Source: Prevotella sp. (GTDB lineage: Bacteria > Bacteroidota > Bacteroidia > Bacteroidales > Bacteroidaceae). From it: a stretch of 64,000 nucleotides of DNA. The notes beneath the pieces are model-generated. The model was given only the letters and a program-made list of their open reading frames with translations. It searched no databases and was not told the DNA's origin. This document shows positions 11,022 through 23,284 of the stretch, in pieces. The translations under genes were made by a program, and so were the position numbers. Position 1 is the stretch's first letter; each line of letters opens with the position of its first letter. The stretch covers positions 284,796-348,795 of the forward strand of contig JAFTFG010000006.1 of NCBI GenBank assembly GCA_017449675.1. Reading direction: 5' to 3'.

Positions 11022-13016
11022 ATGAGAATAACTATTTCAACTATATTATTACTCATCACGTCGGTAGTATCAGCGCAAAACCCTATCATCAGGGAACAAT
11101 TTGCTGCTGATCCTACTGCGCGTGTCTTTAATAATAAGGTATATGTTTACCCCTCCCATGACATTCCCGCTCTGGAAGGTCAACGACAGGACTGGTTCTG
11201 TATGGCCGACTATCATGTGTTCTCCTCAGAGAATCTGACCGACTGGACCGATCATGGAGTCATCGTCACACAGGAGAATGTACCTTGGGGTAAATCGGAT
11301 GCCTACTCGATGTGGGCACCCGATTGTGTCTACAAGAACGGGAAATACTATTTCTACTTCCCTAATGCGCCTAAGAACGGACGTGGCTTTGCCATCGGTG
11401 TGGCAATAGCCGACAGTCCAGAAGGACCTTTCTTCTGTGAGTCCGAACCTATCAAAGGCGTGTCAGGAATCGACCCCTGTGTACTCGTCGATGAGGATGG
11501 TACTGCCTATATCTATTGGAGTGGCATGGGACTTCGGGGAGGGCGTTTGAAAGCCAACATGAAAGAGTTGGAGGGAGAACTACAGGAGGTAAGAATACCC
11601 AAACAGGACGGGATGCCTGAGATGCCGCCAATAAAGATGGGTGGACAGGCAATGGAAGGTCTTCCTGACGGTTTCAAGGAAGGTCCCTTCGTTTTTAAGC
11701 GCAACGGCTGGTATTATCTGACGTTCCCTTGGGTTCGCAAGGAGAACGGGACGGAGACACTGGCCTATGCTATGTCAAAATCCCCTCTGGGTCCCTGGGA
11801 TTTCAAGGGAATTATCATGGCAGAGCATGCCAACGGCTGCTGGACCAACCACCACAGCATCCTCGAATACAAGGGACAATGGTATATCTTCTACCATCAT
11901 AACACTCTCTCGCCCAGCATGGACAAGCGACGTTCAGCCTGTATCGAAAAGGTATCCTTTAATACCGACGGAACAATACAGGAAGTAAAACCGACCTTAC
12001 GTGGTGTAGGCATCAACCAAGCGACGGAAAAGATCGAGATAGACCGCTATAGCACGGCAAGCAGTGATGCGACCACACACCTCATCGATACGGTCAATAC
12101 TTTTTCCGGCTTAGAGGCGACACTCCCTCAAAAAGGCAGTTGGCTCCGTTATAACGACGTGGATTTCAGTGCTGTAACAGACGGCTATCTCGTCGTCAAT
12201 GTCAAGGCCTCCGACAATACGGAGTTTTACGTTCGCCAGAAGTCGGCAAAAGGAAAGATTATCGCTAAGGTTCCGATGGTTGTCAAGAGTGAGACGAAAT
12301 TTCCAGGAATGTCAACTCCTTTCCGTCGTGACCAGAGCAATCAGTGGCTCACGATGACGGCATCGCTGGAAAACCTGCCGAAGGGAGTGACAGACATCGT
12401 CATCACCAATGAGGGCAATGCGGCGGTCAGTATCAACTGGCTCCAGTTCAAGAACCGCCCTAGGTATTTCACTCCTGCCACGACGACAACGGCACAGCCT
12501 GACAACGACGGTTTTATCCGCCGCTGGCGATTGTTGGAACCTATCGCTGCCGATGTACGTTCCAATGTCATCTTCACCTACTCTTGGCTACGTGACAAGT
12601 TCGACCAAGAACTTACTAATTTGCCAAAGCAGAAAGGGAAATGGTATGCCTTGGATAGCGAGACCTATAACATGAAACTATTCCGCTTCGCCGAGAAGTA
12701 CGGGAAACAGACCTACGGCTCCTTCTACTGGTGCGAGACGGTCATCGACAATCCTGAGGAGCAACAGAACGTCCGGTTGGCATGTGGCTCTAACGGAGCA
12801 TCAATGTGGTGGCTCAACGGAGAGGAGGTCTTGCTGCTCGAAGGCGACCGACGTATGGTGGAGGACGACGGCATGTCTCAACGCCTGACACTGAAGAAAG
12901 GACGTAATACCCTGCGCTGCGCTGTCATCAATGGTCCTGGACTGAGTGACATGTGCGCCCGTTTCATGGACGAGAAAGGATGTCCTATTATTAACTATAC
13001 TATTAACGCTCAGTAA
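11022..13016 (+). CDS. Secreted GH43 arabinofuranosidase/xylosidase with C-terminal beta-sandwich modules
   Basis: A 664-residue protein with signal peptide (to about residue 18) and a five-bladed GH43 propeller at about 20-330. Likely catalytic residues are D30 (FAADPTARV, general base), D151 (GIDPCVLVDEDGTAYIYW, pKa modulator) and E220 (KEGPFVFKRNGWYYL, general acid). Residues about 345-480 look like a CBM6-type module (YNDVDFSAVTDGYLVVNV). The last 170 residues (RRWRLLEPI, later ASMWWLNGEEVLL) are another module I do not recognise. GH43 enzymes remove arabinose or xylose from xylan by inversion; the exact specificity cannot be told. The stop overlaps the next start (TAATG), implying translational coupling. 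Confidence 0.88.
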   Translation: MRITISTILLLITSVVSAQNPIIREQFAADPTARVFNNKVYVYPSHDIPALEGQRQDWFCMADYHVFSSENLTDWTDHGVIVTQENVPWGKSDAYSMWAPDCVYKNGKYYFYFPNAPKNGRGFAIGVAIADSPEGPFFCESEPIKGVSGIDPCVLVDEDGTAYIYWSGMGLRGGRLKANMKELEGELQEVRIPKQDGMPEMPPIKMGGQAMEGLPDGFKEGPFVFKRNGWYYLTFPWVRKENGTETLAYAMSKSPLGPWDFKGIIMAEHANGCWTNHHSILEYKGQWYIFYHHNTLSPSMDKRRSACIEKVSFNTDGTIQEVKPTLRGVGINQATEKIEIDRYSTASSDATTHLIDTVNTFSGLEATLPQKGSWLRYNDVDFSAVTDGYLVVNVKASDNTEFYVRQKSAKGKIIAKVPMVVKSETKFPGMSTPFRRDQSNQWLTMTASLENLPKGVTDIVITNEGNAAVSINWLQFKNRPRYFTPATTTTAQPDNDGFIRRWRLLEPIAADVRSNVIFTYSWLRDKFDQELTNLPKQKGKWYALDSETYNMKLFRFAEKYGKQTYGSFYWCETVIDNPEEQQNVRLACGSNGASMWWLNGEEVLLLEGDRRMVEDDGMSQRLTLKKGRNTLRCAVINGPGLSDMCARFMDEKGCPIINYTINAQ

Positions 13017-14473
13017 TGATGAAACGAAAGATTTTCGCTTTCTGTGCCGCTGTGTCCCTTTTTTCTTTTGAAGGACAGGCACAAGTAGGTACGCCCTATA
13101 TCCACGACCCGTCAACCATTGCCGAATGCGAAGGGAAATACTATACTTTCGGGACTGGCGGAGGAGGATTGATCTCGGAAGACGGATGGAACTGGCATGA
13201 TGGTGCACAGCGCCCCGGAGGCGGTGCTGCTCCCGATGTTCTGAAGATCGGTGACCGATACCTTATGATATATGGTGCCACTGGAGGTGGCCTCGGAGGT
13301 GGCCACAACGGCCGTATCCTGACGATGTGGAACAAGACCCTTGATCCCCAGTCACCCGACTTCCGGTTTACCGATCCTATTGAAGTCTGTTCTTCTGATG
13401 GTATGGAAGACCAAGATGCCATAGACCCCTCCTTACTACTTGACCCCACAACAGGTCGTCTCTGGGTGAGTTATGGTACGTATTTCGGTACTATTCGACT
13501 GATAGAACTAGACCCGAAGACCGGTGCCCGCATGAAAGGTAACAAAGAACTTGACATAGCCATTGACTGTGAGGCCACCGACCTCCTCTACCGTGACGGC
13601 TGGTATTATCTGCTGGGGACACACGGTACCTGTTGCGACGGTGTCAACTCGACCTATAACATCGTGGCAGGTCGCTCACGCAGTGTGACAGGCCCCTATC
13701 TCGACAATATCGGACGGGACATGTTTCACGGAGGTGGTAAGATGGTGATCGCTGCTGGTAACCGTAAGACAGGTCCGGGACATTTTGGCCGTACCGTCAT
13801 CGAAGACGGAGTTGAGGTCATGTCATGCCATTATGAAGCCGACTTCGACCGTAGCGGACGTTCCGTATTGGGTATCCTTCCTTTGGTTTGGAAGAACGGA
13901 TGGCCTGTTGCCGGCGAACATATCCGACAAGGCAACTATGCGATCGTCTCAGAGCGAAGGGGCTATAGCCTTGAACTGGCTGTTGACTTCATCCGTATGG
14001 AACAACAACGGGAACGGTTCTGGGAGATGGATCTCACGAAACCGCTTGAGAAAATTCCCGAACAGACACTCGAAGAAGTCATGGGAACATGGCCCAAGGG
14101 AGAGATTTCTGTTCGCTGCAGCGATTATATGTTCCGACCTCATCAACATTGGACCATTACACCTGTTCCCGAAGCGGGTGGAAGACTGACAGGCCCACTG
14201 TACGAGATCAAGATAGAGGGTACCAACCGGGCCCTGACGGCTACAGCCGGCCTGGAACTGACCACCAAGGAGTTCCAAGGAGAAGATGCCCAACTCTGGT
14301 GGATTGAGCAACTGACAGACGGTACCTATCGTATCTTGCCTTTCAGTATTCCTGGACAGGAAGGGTTCAATACAGAATATTGCCTCTATTCCGCAGGAGA
14401 CAGTACTCCTACCCTTGCCAAATTCGACAACCAAACAGATAACTCCAAATGGAGTTTCCGAAATCACAATTAG
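13016..14473 (+). CDS. Secreted GH43 enzyme (arabinanase-like) with ricin-type C-terminal module
   Basis: A 485-residue protein starting at 13016 inside the previous stop (a second ATG follows at 13019). Signal peptide to about residue 23. The GH43 propeller spans about 25-320: D31 in YIHDPST (base), D137 in DAIDPSLLLD, and E186 in DCEATDLLYRDGWYYLLGT (acid). The Gly-rich loops and the GTHGTCCDGVNSTYNIVAGRS stretch resemble the endo-arabinanase-like side of the family. Residues about 350-485 have a ricin-B-like pattern (QLWWIEQLTDGTYRI), suggesting sugar binding. Arabinan- or arabinoxylan-directed activity is plausible; the substrate is uncertain. It is translationally coupled to its upstream neighbour. 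Confidence 0.83.
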   Translation: MMKRKIFAFCAAVSLFSFEGQAQVGTPYIHDPSTIAECEGKYYTFGTGGGGLISEDGWNWHDGAQRPGGGAAPDVLKIGDRYLMIYGATGGGLGGGHNGRILTMWNKTLDPQSPDFRFTDPIEVCSSDGMEDQDAIDPSLLLDPTTGRLWVSYGTYFGTIRLIELDPKTGARMKGNKELDIAIDCEATDLLYRDGWYYLLGTHGTCCDGVNSTYNIVAGRSRSVTGPYLDNIGRDMFHGGGKMVIAAGNRKTGPGHFGRTVIEDGVEVMSCHYEADFDRSGRSVLGILPLVWKNGWPVAGEHIRQGNYAIVSERRGYSLELAVDFIRMEQQRERFWEMDLTKPLEKIPEQTLEEVMGTWPKGEISVRCSDYMFRPHQHWTITPVPEAGGRLTGPLYEIKIEGTNRALTATAGLELTTKEFQGEDAQLWWIEQLTDGTYRILPFSIPGQEGFNTEYCLYSAGDSTPTLAKFDNQTDNSKWSFRNHN

Positions 14474-14475
14474 AA

Positions 14476-15849
14476 ATGACAATGAAACACATCTCTCTTT
14501 TGTTATCACTGGTGGTCTCCCTCACCGTAAAAGCACAAAATCCTTTCGTACAGACCTGGTATACATCAGACCCCGCACCACTGGTACATAACGGTACGAT
14601 GTATGTCTATACAGGACATGATGAAGACAAGGCCGACTTCTTCTGGATGCAGGAATGGCGTGTCTACTCTACCCAAGACATGGTGAACTGGCAGGATCAC
14701 GGTTCCCCGCTTGCCTTGGAGAGTTTCTCATGGGCCGACGACCGTGCATGGGCCGGTCAGACCATTGAGCGCAACGGTAAGTTCTACTGGTATATCTGTG
14801 CCCATTCCAAGATATCCAACGGTATGGCAATCGGGGTCGCTGTGGGTGACTCACCGACAGGTCCTTTCCGTGACGCTATCGGGAAGCCACTCTATGAGGA
14901 CGGGAAATGGGATCATATTGATCCCACTGTGATGATTGACGACGACGGACAGGCTTGGCTAATGTGGGGCAATCCCCAGTGCTACTACCTGAAACTGAAC
15001 AAGGATATGATATCGTACAATGGTGAGTTAGGACGCCTTGACATGACGGAGGAGGCGTTCGGTGCACCCGCTATGGACAAACGAGAGAAAGGAAAGAAAT
15101 ATAAGGACTGCTATACAGAAGGTCCTTGGCTGACCAAACGTAATGGCACCTATCAGTTGCTCTATGCCGCCGGCGGGGTGCCAGAGCATATCGCATACAG
15201 TACGGCACCCTCGCCTACAGGTCCTTGGACTTATGCCGGTGAGATCATGCCTCTCTGTGATACGGGTTCCTTCACCAACCACTGTGGTATCGCCGACTAC
15301 AAGGGACATAGTTACTTCTTCTACCATACAGGAAAACTGCCTGGTGGCGGAGGCTTCGGACGCAGTGTCGCCGTGGAAGAGTTCCAATACAATGCTGACG
15401 GCAGTTTCCCCAAGATCATGCCTACGGATAAGGGTGTGAGTCCTATCGCCAACTTCAACCCCTATCGTCGTATAGAGGCAGAGACGATGGCCTTCTCGAA
15501 AGGGGTTAAGACAGAACAGAACGAGAAGATCGGTGTCTATGTGACTGATATTCATAACGGTGACTATATCAAGTTACAGGCGGTCGACTTCGCAGGCAAA
15601 CTGCCCCGTACCTTCACGGCTCGGGTGGCAAGTGGTCTGCGTGGTGGAACTATTGAGATACGTATCGACAGCCTGGGCGGTCAACTACTGGGTCGCCTTG
15701 AAGTACCAGGCACGGGTGGCTGGGAACAGTGGCAGACAGTAACCACTGACCTGACTGCTTTAGCCACAGGCACCCACGACCTCTTCCTCGTCTTCACAGG
15801 TCGCAAGGGTCCGAAACTCTTTAACTTCGATTGGTGGAAGTTTGAATGA
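14476..15849 (+). CDS. Secreted GH43-CBM6 arabinoxylan arabinofuranosidase-like enzyme
   Basis: About 457 residues. The frame extends upstream into the previous gene, but the signal peptide begins at MTMKHISLLLSLVVS, so I use the ATG at 14476 (14482 is also possible). The GH43 domain spans about 30-310 with D32 (YTSDPAPLVHNGTMYVY), D149 (HIDPTVMIDDDGQAWLMWG) and E215 (CYTEGPWLTKRNGTYQLLY). Residues about 325-457 form a CBM6 domain (YRRIEAETMAFSKGV, GTHDLFLVFTG, FNFDWWKFE). GH43-CBM6 enzymes commonly remove arabinose side chains from arabinoxylan. The start codon lies 3 bases after the previous stop, within the same operon. Confidence 0.88.
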   Translation: MTMKHISLLLSLVVSLTVKAQNPFVQTWYTSDPAPLVHNGTMYVYTGHDEDKADFFWMQEWRVYSTQDMVNWQDHGSPLALESFSWADDRAWAGQTIERNGKFYWYICAHSKISNGMAIGVAVGDSPTGPFRDAIGKPLYEDGKWDHIDPTVMIDDDGQAWLMWGNPQCYYLKLNKDMISYNGELGRLDMTEEAFGAPAMDKREKGKKYKDCYTEGPWLTKRNGTYQLLYAAGGVPEHIAYSTAPSPTGPWTYAGEIMPLCDTGSFTNHCGIADYKGHSYFFYHTGKLPGGGGFGRSVAVEEFQYNADGSFPKIMPTDKGVSPIANFNPYRRIEAETMAFSKGVKTEQNEKIGVYVTDIHNGDYIKLQAVDFAGKLPRTFTARVASGLRGGTIEIRIDSLGGQLLGRLEVPGTGGWEQWQTVTTDLTALATGTHDLFLVFTGRKGPKLFNFDWWKFE

Positions 15850-15867
15850 TCATTAAATAATAACGAT

Positions 15868-16362
15868 ATGAAGAAGATTTTAGTTTCAGTAATAGCACTG
15901 TGTATATGGTTAACGATAAAAGCACAGACAACACCCGAGACGGAGTTTGTCATGCAGTTAAGGGTCACACTGGACGCTCCCTACTCGATTGGAGAAACGC
16001 CACAGGGACGACGTACGGCCATTCCCATCACTGGAGGTACCTTCGAAGGCCCCCTCTTACGTGGTACCATCCTCAATGGCGGGGCCGACTGGCAGTTATC
16101 GGACGGTCAGCGTACCACCCTGGAGGCCATCTATAGTATCAAGACCGACGACGGTGTCTATATCCATATCCGCAACAGAGGCATCATCTACCAAGGACCG
16201 GACGAGCACGGGAACCCCTCGTTCTATTTCAAGGCAGCCCCTCAGTTTGAGGCACCCAAAGACAGTAAATATGCCTGGCTAAACAATGCCCTTTTCCTCT
16301 GTGCCCCTGATTTCTCCCAACAAGGTGGCGGTATCACCCTGAATGTATGGAAAGTAAAATGA
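15868..16362 (+). CDS. Secreted DUF3237-family protein
   Basis: A 164-residue protein with signal peptide (MKKILVSVIALCIWLTIKAQ). The rest matches the DUF3237/UPF0311 pattern: an opening MQLRVTLDAPYSIGETPQGRR, then GGTFEGPLLRGTILNGGADWQ and a closing LNNALFLCAPDFS. The family is a small beta-barrel of unknown function, often without a signal peptide. Here it has one and lies 18 bp after a GH43-CBM6 gene, so it probably acts in the periplasm or outside on something connected with xylan breakdown. No catalytic residues can be named. Confidence 0.8.
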   Translation: MKKILVSVIALCIWLTIKAQTTPETEFVMQLRVTLDAPYSIGETPQGRRTAIPITGGTFEGPLLRGTILNGGADWQLSDGQRTTLEAIYSIKTDDGVYIHIRNRGIIYQGPDEHGNPSFYFKAAPQFEAPKDSKYAWLNNALFLCAPDFSQQGGGITLNVWKVK

Positions 16363-16364
16363 AT

Positions 16365-16372
16365 TAGTTTTG
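16365..16372 (+). promoter_or_regulatory. Possible -7 promoter box for the downstream outer-membrane barrel gene
   Basis: TAGTTTTG matches TAnnTTTG and starts 3 bases after the DUF3237 stop. No convincing -33 box and no TGTTAC half-sites lie upstream, so the barrel gene may be read partly by readthrough and partly from here. Confidence 0.35.
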
Positions 16373-16447
16373 TACATTGAAATAAATGATGTCGTTTTGC
16401 GTTGTTATAGAAAAAGACACACACTATTACAAACAAGAAGCAAAACA

Positions 16448-17176
16448 ATGAAGAAATTGGCTCTATTAGCAGCATTCGTCTGCTGCACGACTGTGATAAA
16501 CGCACAGAATCCACAAGGTAAATTCTCTATCAAGCCGTTGGCTGGTATCAATGTGACAGGCCTGAGCGGGGGTGATGTCATCAATGGGGTAAACGGAAAT
16601 AACATCAACCTCTATCATTATAAGGTACGTTTCACGGCAGGAGTAGAGGCTGAGTATGGCGTGAATGACTGGCTGGGTGTATCACTTGGTGCCATCTATT
16701 CTCAGCAGGGAGCAAATATAGAATACACAGAGCAAACAGAAGTCAATCAGGCAGAGGGTGATTTCCTTGAAGTAACGGAGATTGATGGCAATATCAATAA
16801 TCATTATATTAATGTTCCTTTGATGGCAAACGTCTATATCCCAGGAGTGAAAGGGCTCGCCTTAAAGACAGGCATACAGGTTGGATTCTGTTTGAGCAGC
16901 AAGGAGAATATGAATACAAACGTTTATACGGTCCCACTCTCATCAAGCCAATGGACCATTATTGACTATGACTCTCAAAAAACCTTCACGGAATTAAAGG
17001 ATTTCTGTAAGACTGTAGACTTCGGCATCCCTGTAGGTCTGTCGTACGAGTATAAGAACATCGTACTGGATGCCCGCTACTACTTTGGCTTGACAAAGAT
17101 CGACAAAACGGAGTTCCCGGATGACAGTCGTAACCGTTACCTGAGCGTCACACTAGGTTATCGATTCCATCTATAA
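16448..17176 (+). CDS. Outer-membrane beta-barrel protein (PorT/OmpW-like fold)
   Basis: A 242-residue protein. The start is placed at 16448, where a signal peptide begins (MKKLALLAAFVCCTTVINAQ); the frame upstream is not signal-like. Alternating strands with turns (FSIKPLAGINVTGL, WLGVSLGAIYSQQGANIEY, GLALKTGIQVGFCLS, FGIPVGLSYEYKNIVLDARYYFGL) and a final YLSVTLGYRFHL match the Bacteroidota outer-membrane barrel family often labelled PorT-like. It is probably a small 8-10-strand barrel; no function can be deduced. It lies between the two xylan enzyme operons but lacks the shared operator. Confidence 0.8.
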   Translation: MKKLALLAAFVCCTTVINAQNPQGKFSIKPLAGINVTGLSGGDVINGVNGNNINLYHYKVRFTAGVEAEYGVNDWLGVSLGAIYSQQGANIEYTEQTEVNQAEGDFLEVTEIDGNINNHYINVPLMANVYIPGVKGLALKTGIQVGFCLSSKENMNTNVYTVPLSSSQWTIIDYDSQKTFTELKDFCKTVDFGIPVGLSYEYKNIVLDARYYFGLTKIDKTEFPDDSRNRYLSVTLGYRFHL

Positions 17177-17203
17177 AATATAACGTGAGTTCGACGAATT
17201 GTA

Positions 17204-17421
17204 TACTACGAAATTTCATAGTAGCAATTTTCAAGGAAAAGGTTGTCAGGTTGACAAGACACCGATAACTACTGGTTTCGCAACCTTTTCAAGGTCGTCA
17301 AGGTTGGCATAACGTTGTCATCAGAGACGGGATAGTCGATGAATTCTCTAGAGAATTGGAGCGTTTGAAGGCACCTAACGGGGTGAAAGGTGCCTCCTTT
17401 CGGATGAATTCTCTAGAGAAT
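17204..17421 (+). repeat. Cluster of inverted and direct repeats in a gene-free spacer
   Basis: The 412-base gap 17177-17588 has no convincing gene but is strongly structured. It contains a near-perfect 20-bp palindrome at 17204-17223 (one mismatch); arms GAAAAGGTTG (17236-17245) and CAACCTTTTC (17281-17290); two identical 19-bp copies of GATGAATTCTCTAGAGAAT (17338-17356 and 17403-17421), each containing the perfect palindrome ATTCTCTAGAGAAT; and between them a hairpin AGGCACC (17369-17375)/GGTGCCT (17389-17395). Possible roles are terminator or RNA structures, or the remnant of a small mobile element. No open frame or terminal repeat pair of an insertion sequence is visible. Confidence 0.7.
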
Positions 17422-17497
17422 CTAGCAAGGAGTGGCAATATAAAGACTTTGATATCCCAAGCAAAAGCATTGTTTAGTCCTGCGTTCGTTGGATGAA

Positions 17498-17564
17498 TGA
17501 TACATCATGAAAAGTTTCTGTTACGAGCAATATAGAGATATGTGAGGAAAAATCCGTACCTTTG
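17498..17564 (+). promoter_or_regulatory. Promoter/operator of the second xylan enzyme operon
   Basis: Half-sites TGATACAT (17498-17505) and TGTTACGA (17519-17526) are 21 bp apart, followed after 30 nt by TACCTTTG (17557-17564). The spacing to the -7 box is one base longer than at the other four promoters. The start codon at 17589 follows after a leader of about 20 nt. Confidence 0.6.
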
Positions 17565-17588
17565 CAACCAACATTACCAAGAACAGCA

Positions 17589-19517
17589 ATGAATAAAATG
17601 ATGAAGAAATTAGCGCTATCAACCATGATGCTGGGACTCGTCATGACAGTGTCAGCACAAAATCCTTACCTACCCCTCTGGGAACATGTGCCCGACGGGG
17701 AACCCCGTGTTTTTGAAGATCCTGACCACCCTGGTAAGATGCGTGCCTATATCATCGGCTCGCATGACACCCATTACAAAGAATATTGCGGCAACGATAT
17801 CCGAATGTGGTCTGCACCAGTAGAAGACCTCAGCCAATGGCGCGATGAGGGTCCTATCTTCTCTTGGTATGTCAATGGTCGCTGGGATACGATGTTTGCC
17901 CCTGATCTGGTAGAGGTAAAAGATCGTCAGACAGGGAAGAAGACCTACTGGCTCTATCCCCATTCCCGAGGATGGCAACGTGTACCGATGGTATGTAAAA
18001 GCGACCGTCCCAACGGTCCTTTTGTACCAGTCAATCTGACTGCTGACGGCACGAAATGTCTGGAGGGTTCCCTGATTGACTTCGATCCTTCCGTATTTAT
18101 TGAACCTGTCACTAACAAGAAAGACCCGGACTTTGATAAGGGCTACCGTGCCTATGTCTACTACGGGTTCCAGCACTCATCCGCCTTTGAACTCGATCAA
18201 CAGACCATGTACTTGAAACGTGAGGGTCGTGAGGTGCTTGATGGTTTTATCCCCGATGACATGTATTTCTTCGAGGCTTCTTCCATCCGTCAGATAGGCA
18301 ATAAGTATGTCATGATCTATTCGGGTTTCAGTGGTCCAGAATATGGACTGGGTCGAAGTAACTCCACCCTACGCTATGCATTTGGTGACACTCCGCTCGG
18401 TCCTTGGACCAGCGGTGGCGTACTAGTAGACTCCCGAGGGGTAGTTCCCAATGAGGACGGATCCCATCTCACTACGACAAATGCAGGACATAACACACAC
18501 GGTTCACTGCAAGAGATCAACGGGCAGTGGTATGTGTTCTATCATCGTCCACCTCGCGGCTTCGGCTACGCCCGTCAGGCCATGGTGGCCCCAGTCAAGA
18601 TCACATGGGACAAGAAAGCAGTTGCCAAGGGCGGTCAGGTACGCATTACTGGCTACGACCCTTATTTGCAGGATAACGAGTGGATTGCAAAAGCAACTGA
18701 CGGTTCTGTATATGCCGGTGCGGAAGTGACCAGTGAAGGCTTCCAGATATACGGTCTGCCACCTTATCATTATTATTCTGCCGGTATTGCTTGCTATATG
18801 ACAAATAATCAATGGATGCAAGACAACCACGACGTATGGAACAACCACATGGACCTGACAGGTATACCTGATAAAGGAATTGTAGGCTTCAAATACTTCG
18901 GCTTCGGCGGACTCGCTGCAGACACCAAAGGCCTGAAAGCATTCCAAGGGACACAACAGGGTGACGACACTCACTTGAACCTCAATCTGACTCCTTGTGG
19001 ACAAGGAGCCTTCAAGATCCATATCATGCTGGACGGACCATACGATAATACGGTATGGAACGGAAAAGAGATTGCCGTTCTGAATATCCCCGCTGATGCT
19101 CCACGTACAGCAAAGTCATGGCAGGTGGCTGTCCCTGCCGTAGAGGGACTGACGGGAAAGCATGCCATCTATCTCGTCGTAGAGGGTCCTGAGGCAGAAA
19201 AAGGACTTCTCGACTTGCATGGTATCGGGTTCTCGAAGACAGGTATGCCTTGTGAACGTCCTATCGTCCCCACCGTCTCTATCTACGCAGACGGGAAACG
19301 ACTGGATATTCCCACGACTCCACTTTTCTGTACAAATGCCAATGGCTATATGGAGATGAATCATTATCAGGTATATGCCCCACTAAAGGAAGACTCTAAG
19401 ATTCAGGTCGTCACCTCCGATCCGACGATTCAAGTTACGGTGAGCAACATCTCAGACGGACGAGCCACTGTAAGATGTGTGTATAACGGTAAAGAGAAAA
19501 TCTTCTTAATCAACTAA
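17589..19517 (+). CDS. Secreted GH43 enzyme with C-terminal carbohydrate-binding-type module
   Basis: A 642-residue protein. A TTG in the same frame at 17562 lies inside the -7 box, so the start is the ATG at 17589 (MNKMMKKLALSTMMLG, signal peptide ending VSAQ). The GH43 domain spans about 25-350: an opening YLPLWEHVPDGEPRVFEDPD with the general-base aspartate near residue 36, then LIDFDPSVFIEPVT, YFFEASSIRQIGNKYVMIYS (general acid) and THGSLQEINGQWYVFYHR. Residues about 365-530 resemble a CBM6-like jelly roll (HIMLDGPYDNTVWNG), and about 90 further residues form an Ig-like tail. Arabinofuranosidase or xylosidase action on xylan is likely but not resolvable. First gene of its operon; the next starts 3 bases after its stop. 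Confidence 0.87.
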   Translation: MNKMMKKLALSTMMLGLVMTVSAQNPYLPLWEHVPDGEPRVFEDPDHPGKMRAYIIGSHDTHYKEYCGNDIRMWSAPVEDLSQWRDEGPIFSWYVNGRWDTMFAPDLVEVKDRQTGKKTYWLYPHSRGWQRVPMVCKSDRPNGPFVPVNLTADGTKCLEGSLIDFDPSVFIEPVTNKKDPDFDKGYRAYVYYGFQHSSAFELDQQTMYLKREGREVLDGFIPDDMYFFEASSIRQIGNKYVMIYSGFSGPEYGLGRSNSTLRYAFGDTPLGPWTSGGVLVDSRGVVPNEDGSHLTTTNAGHNTHGSLQEINGQWYVFYHRPPRGFGYARQAMVAPVKITWDKKAVAKGGQVRITGYDPYLQDNEWIAKATDGSVYAGAEVTSEGFQIYGLPPYHYYSAGIACYMTNNQWMQDNHDVWNNHMDLTGIPDKGIVGFKYFGFGGLAADTKGLKAFQGTQQGDDTHLNLNLTPCGQGAFKIHIMLDGPYDNTVWNGKEIAVLNIPADAPRTAKSWQVAVPAVEGLTGKHAIYLVVEGPEAEKGLLDLHGIGFSKTGMPCERPIVPTVSIYADGKRLDIPTTPLFCTNANGYMEMNHYQVYAPLKEDSKIQVVTSDPTIQVTVSNISDGRATVRCVYNGKEKIFLIN

Positions 19518-19520
19518 ATA

Positions 19521-23278
<3,758 letters not shown>

Positions 23279-23284
23279 ACACGC

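Noticed and set aside
17562-17588. TTG start for the GH43 gene
   Set aside because: The TTG is part of the -7 box TACCTTTG; the signal peptide begins at the ATG at 17589.
17177-17588. Intact insertion sequence in the structured spacer
   Set aside because: No transposase frame, and the inverted repeats are internal and of different sequence rather than a terminal pair.
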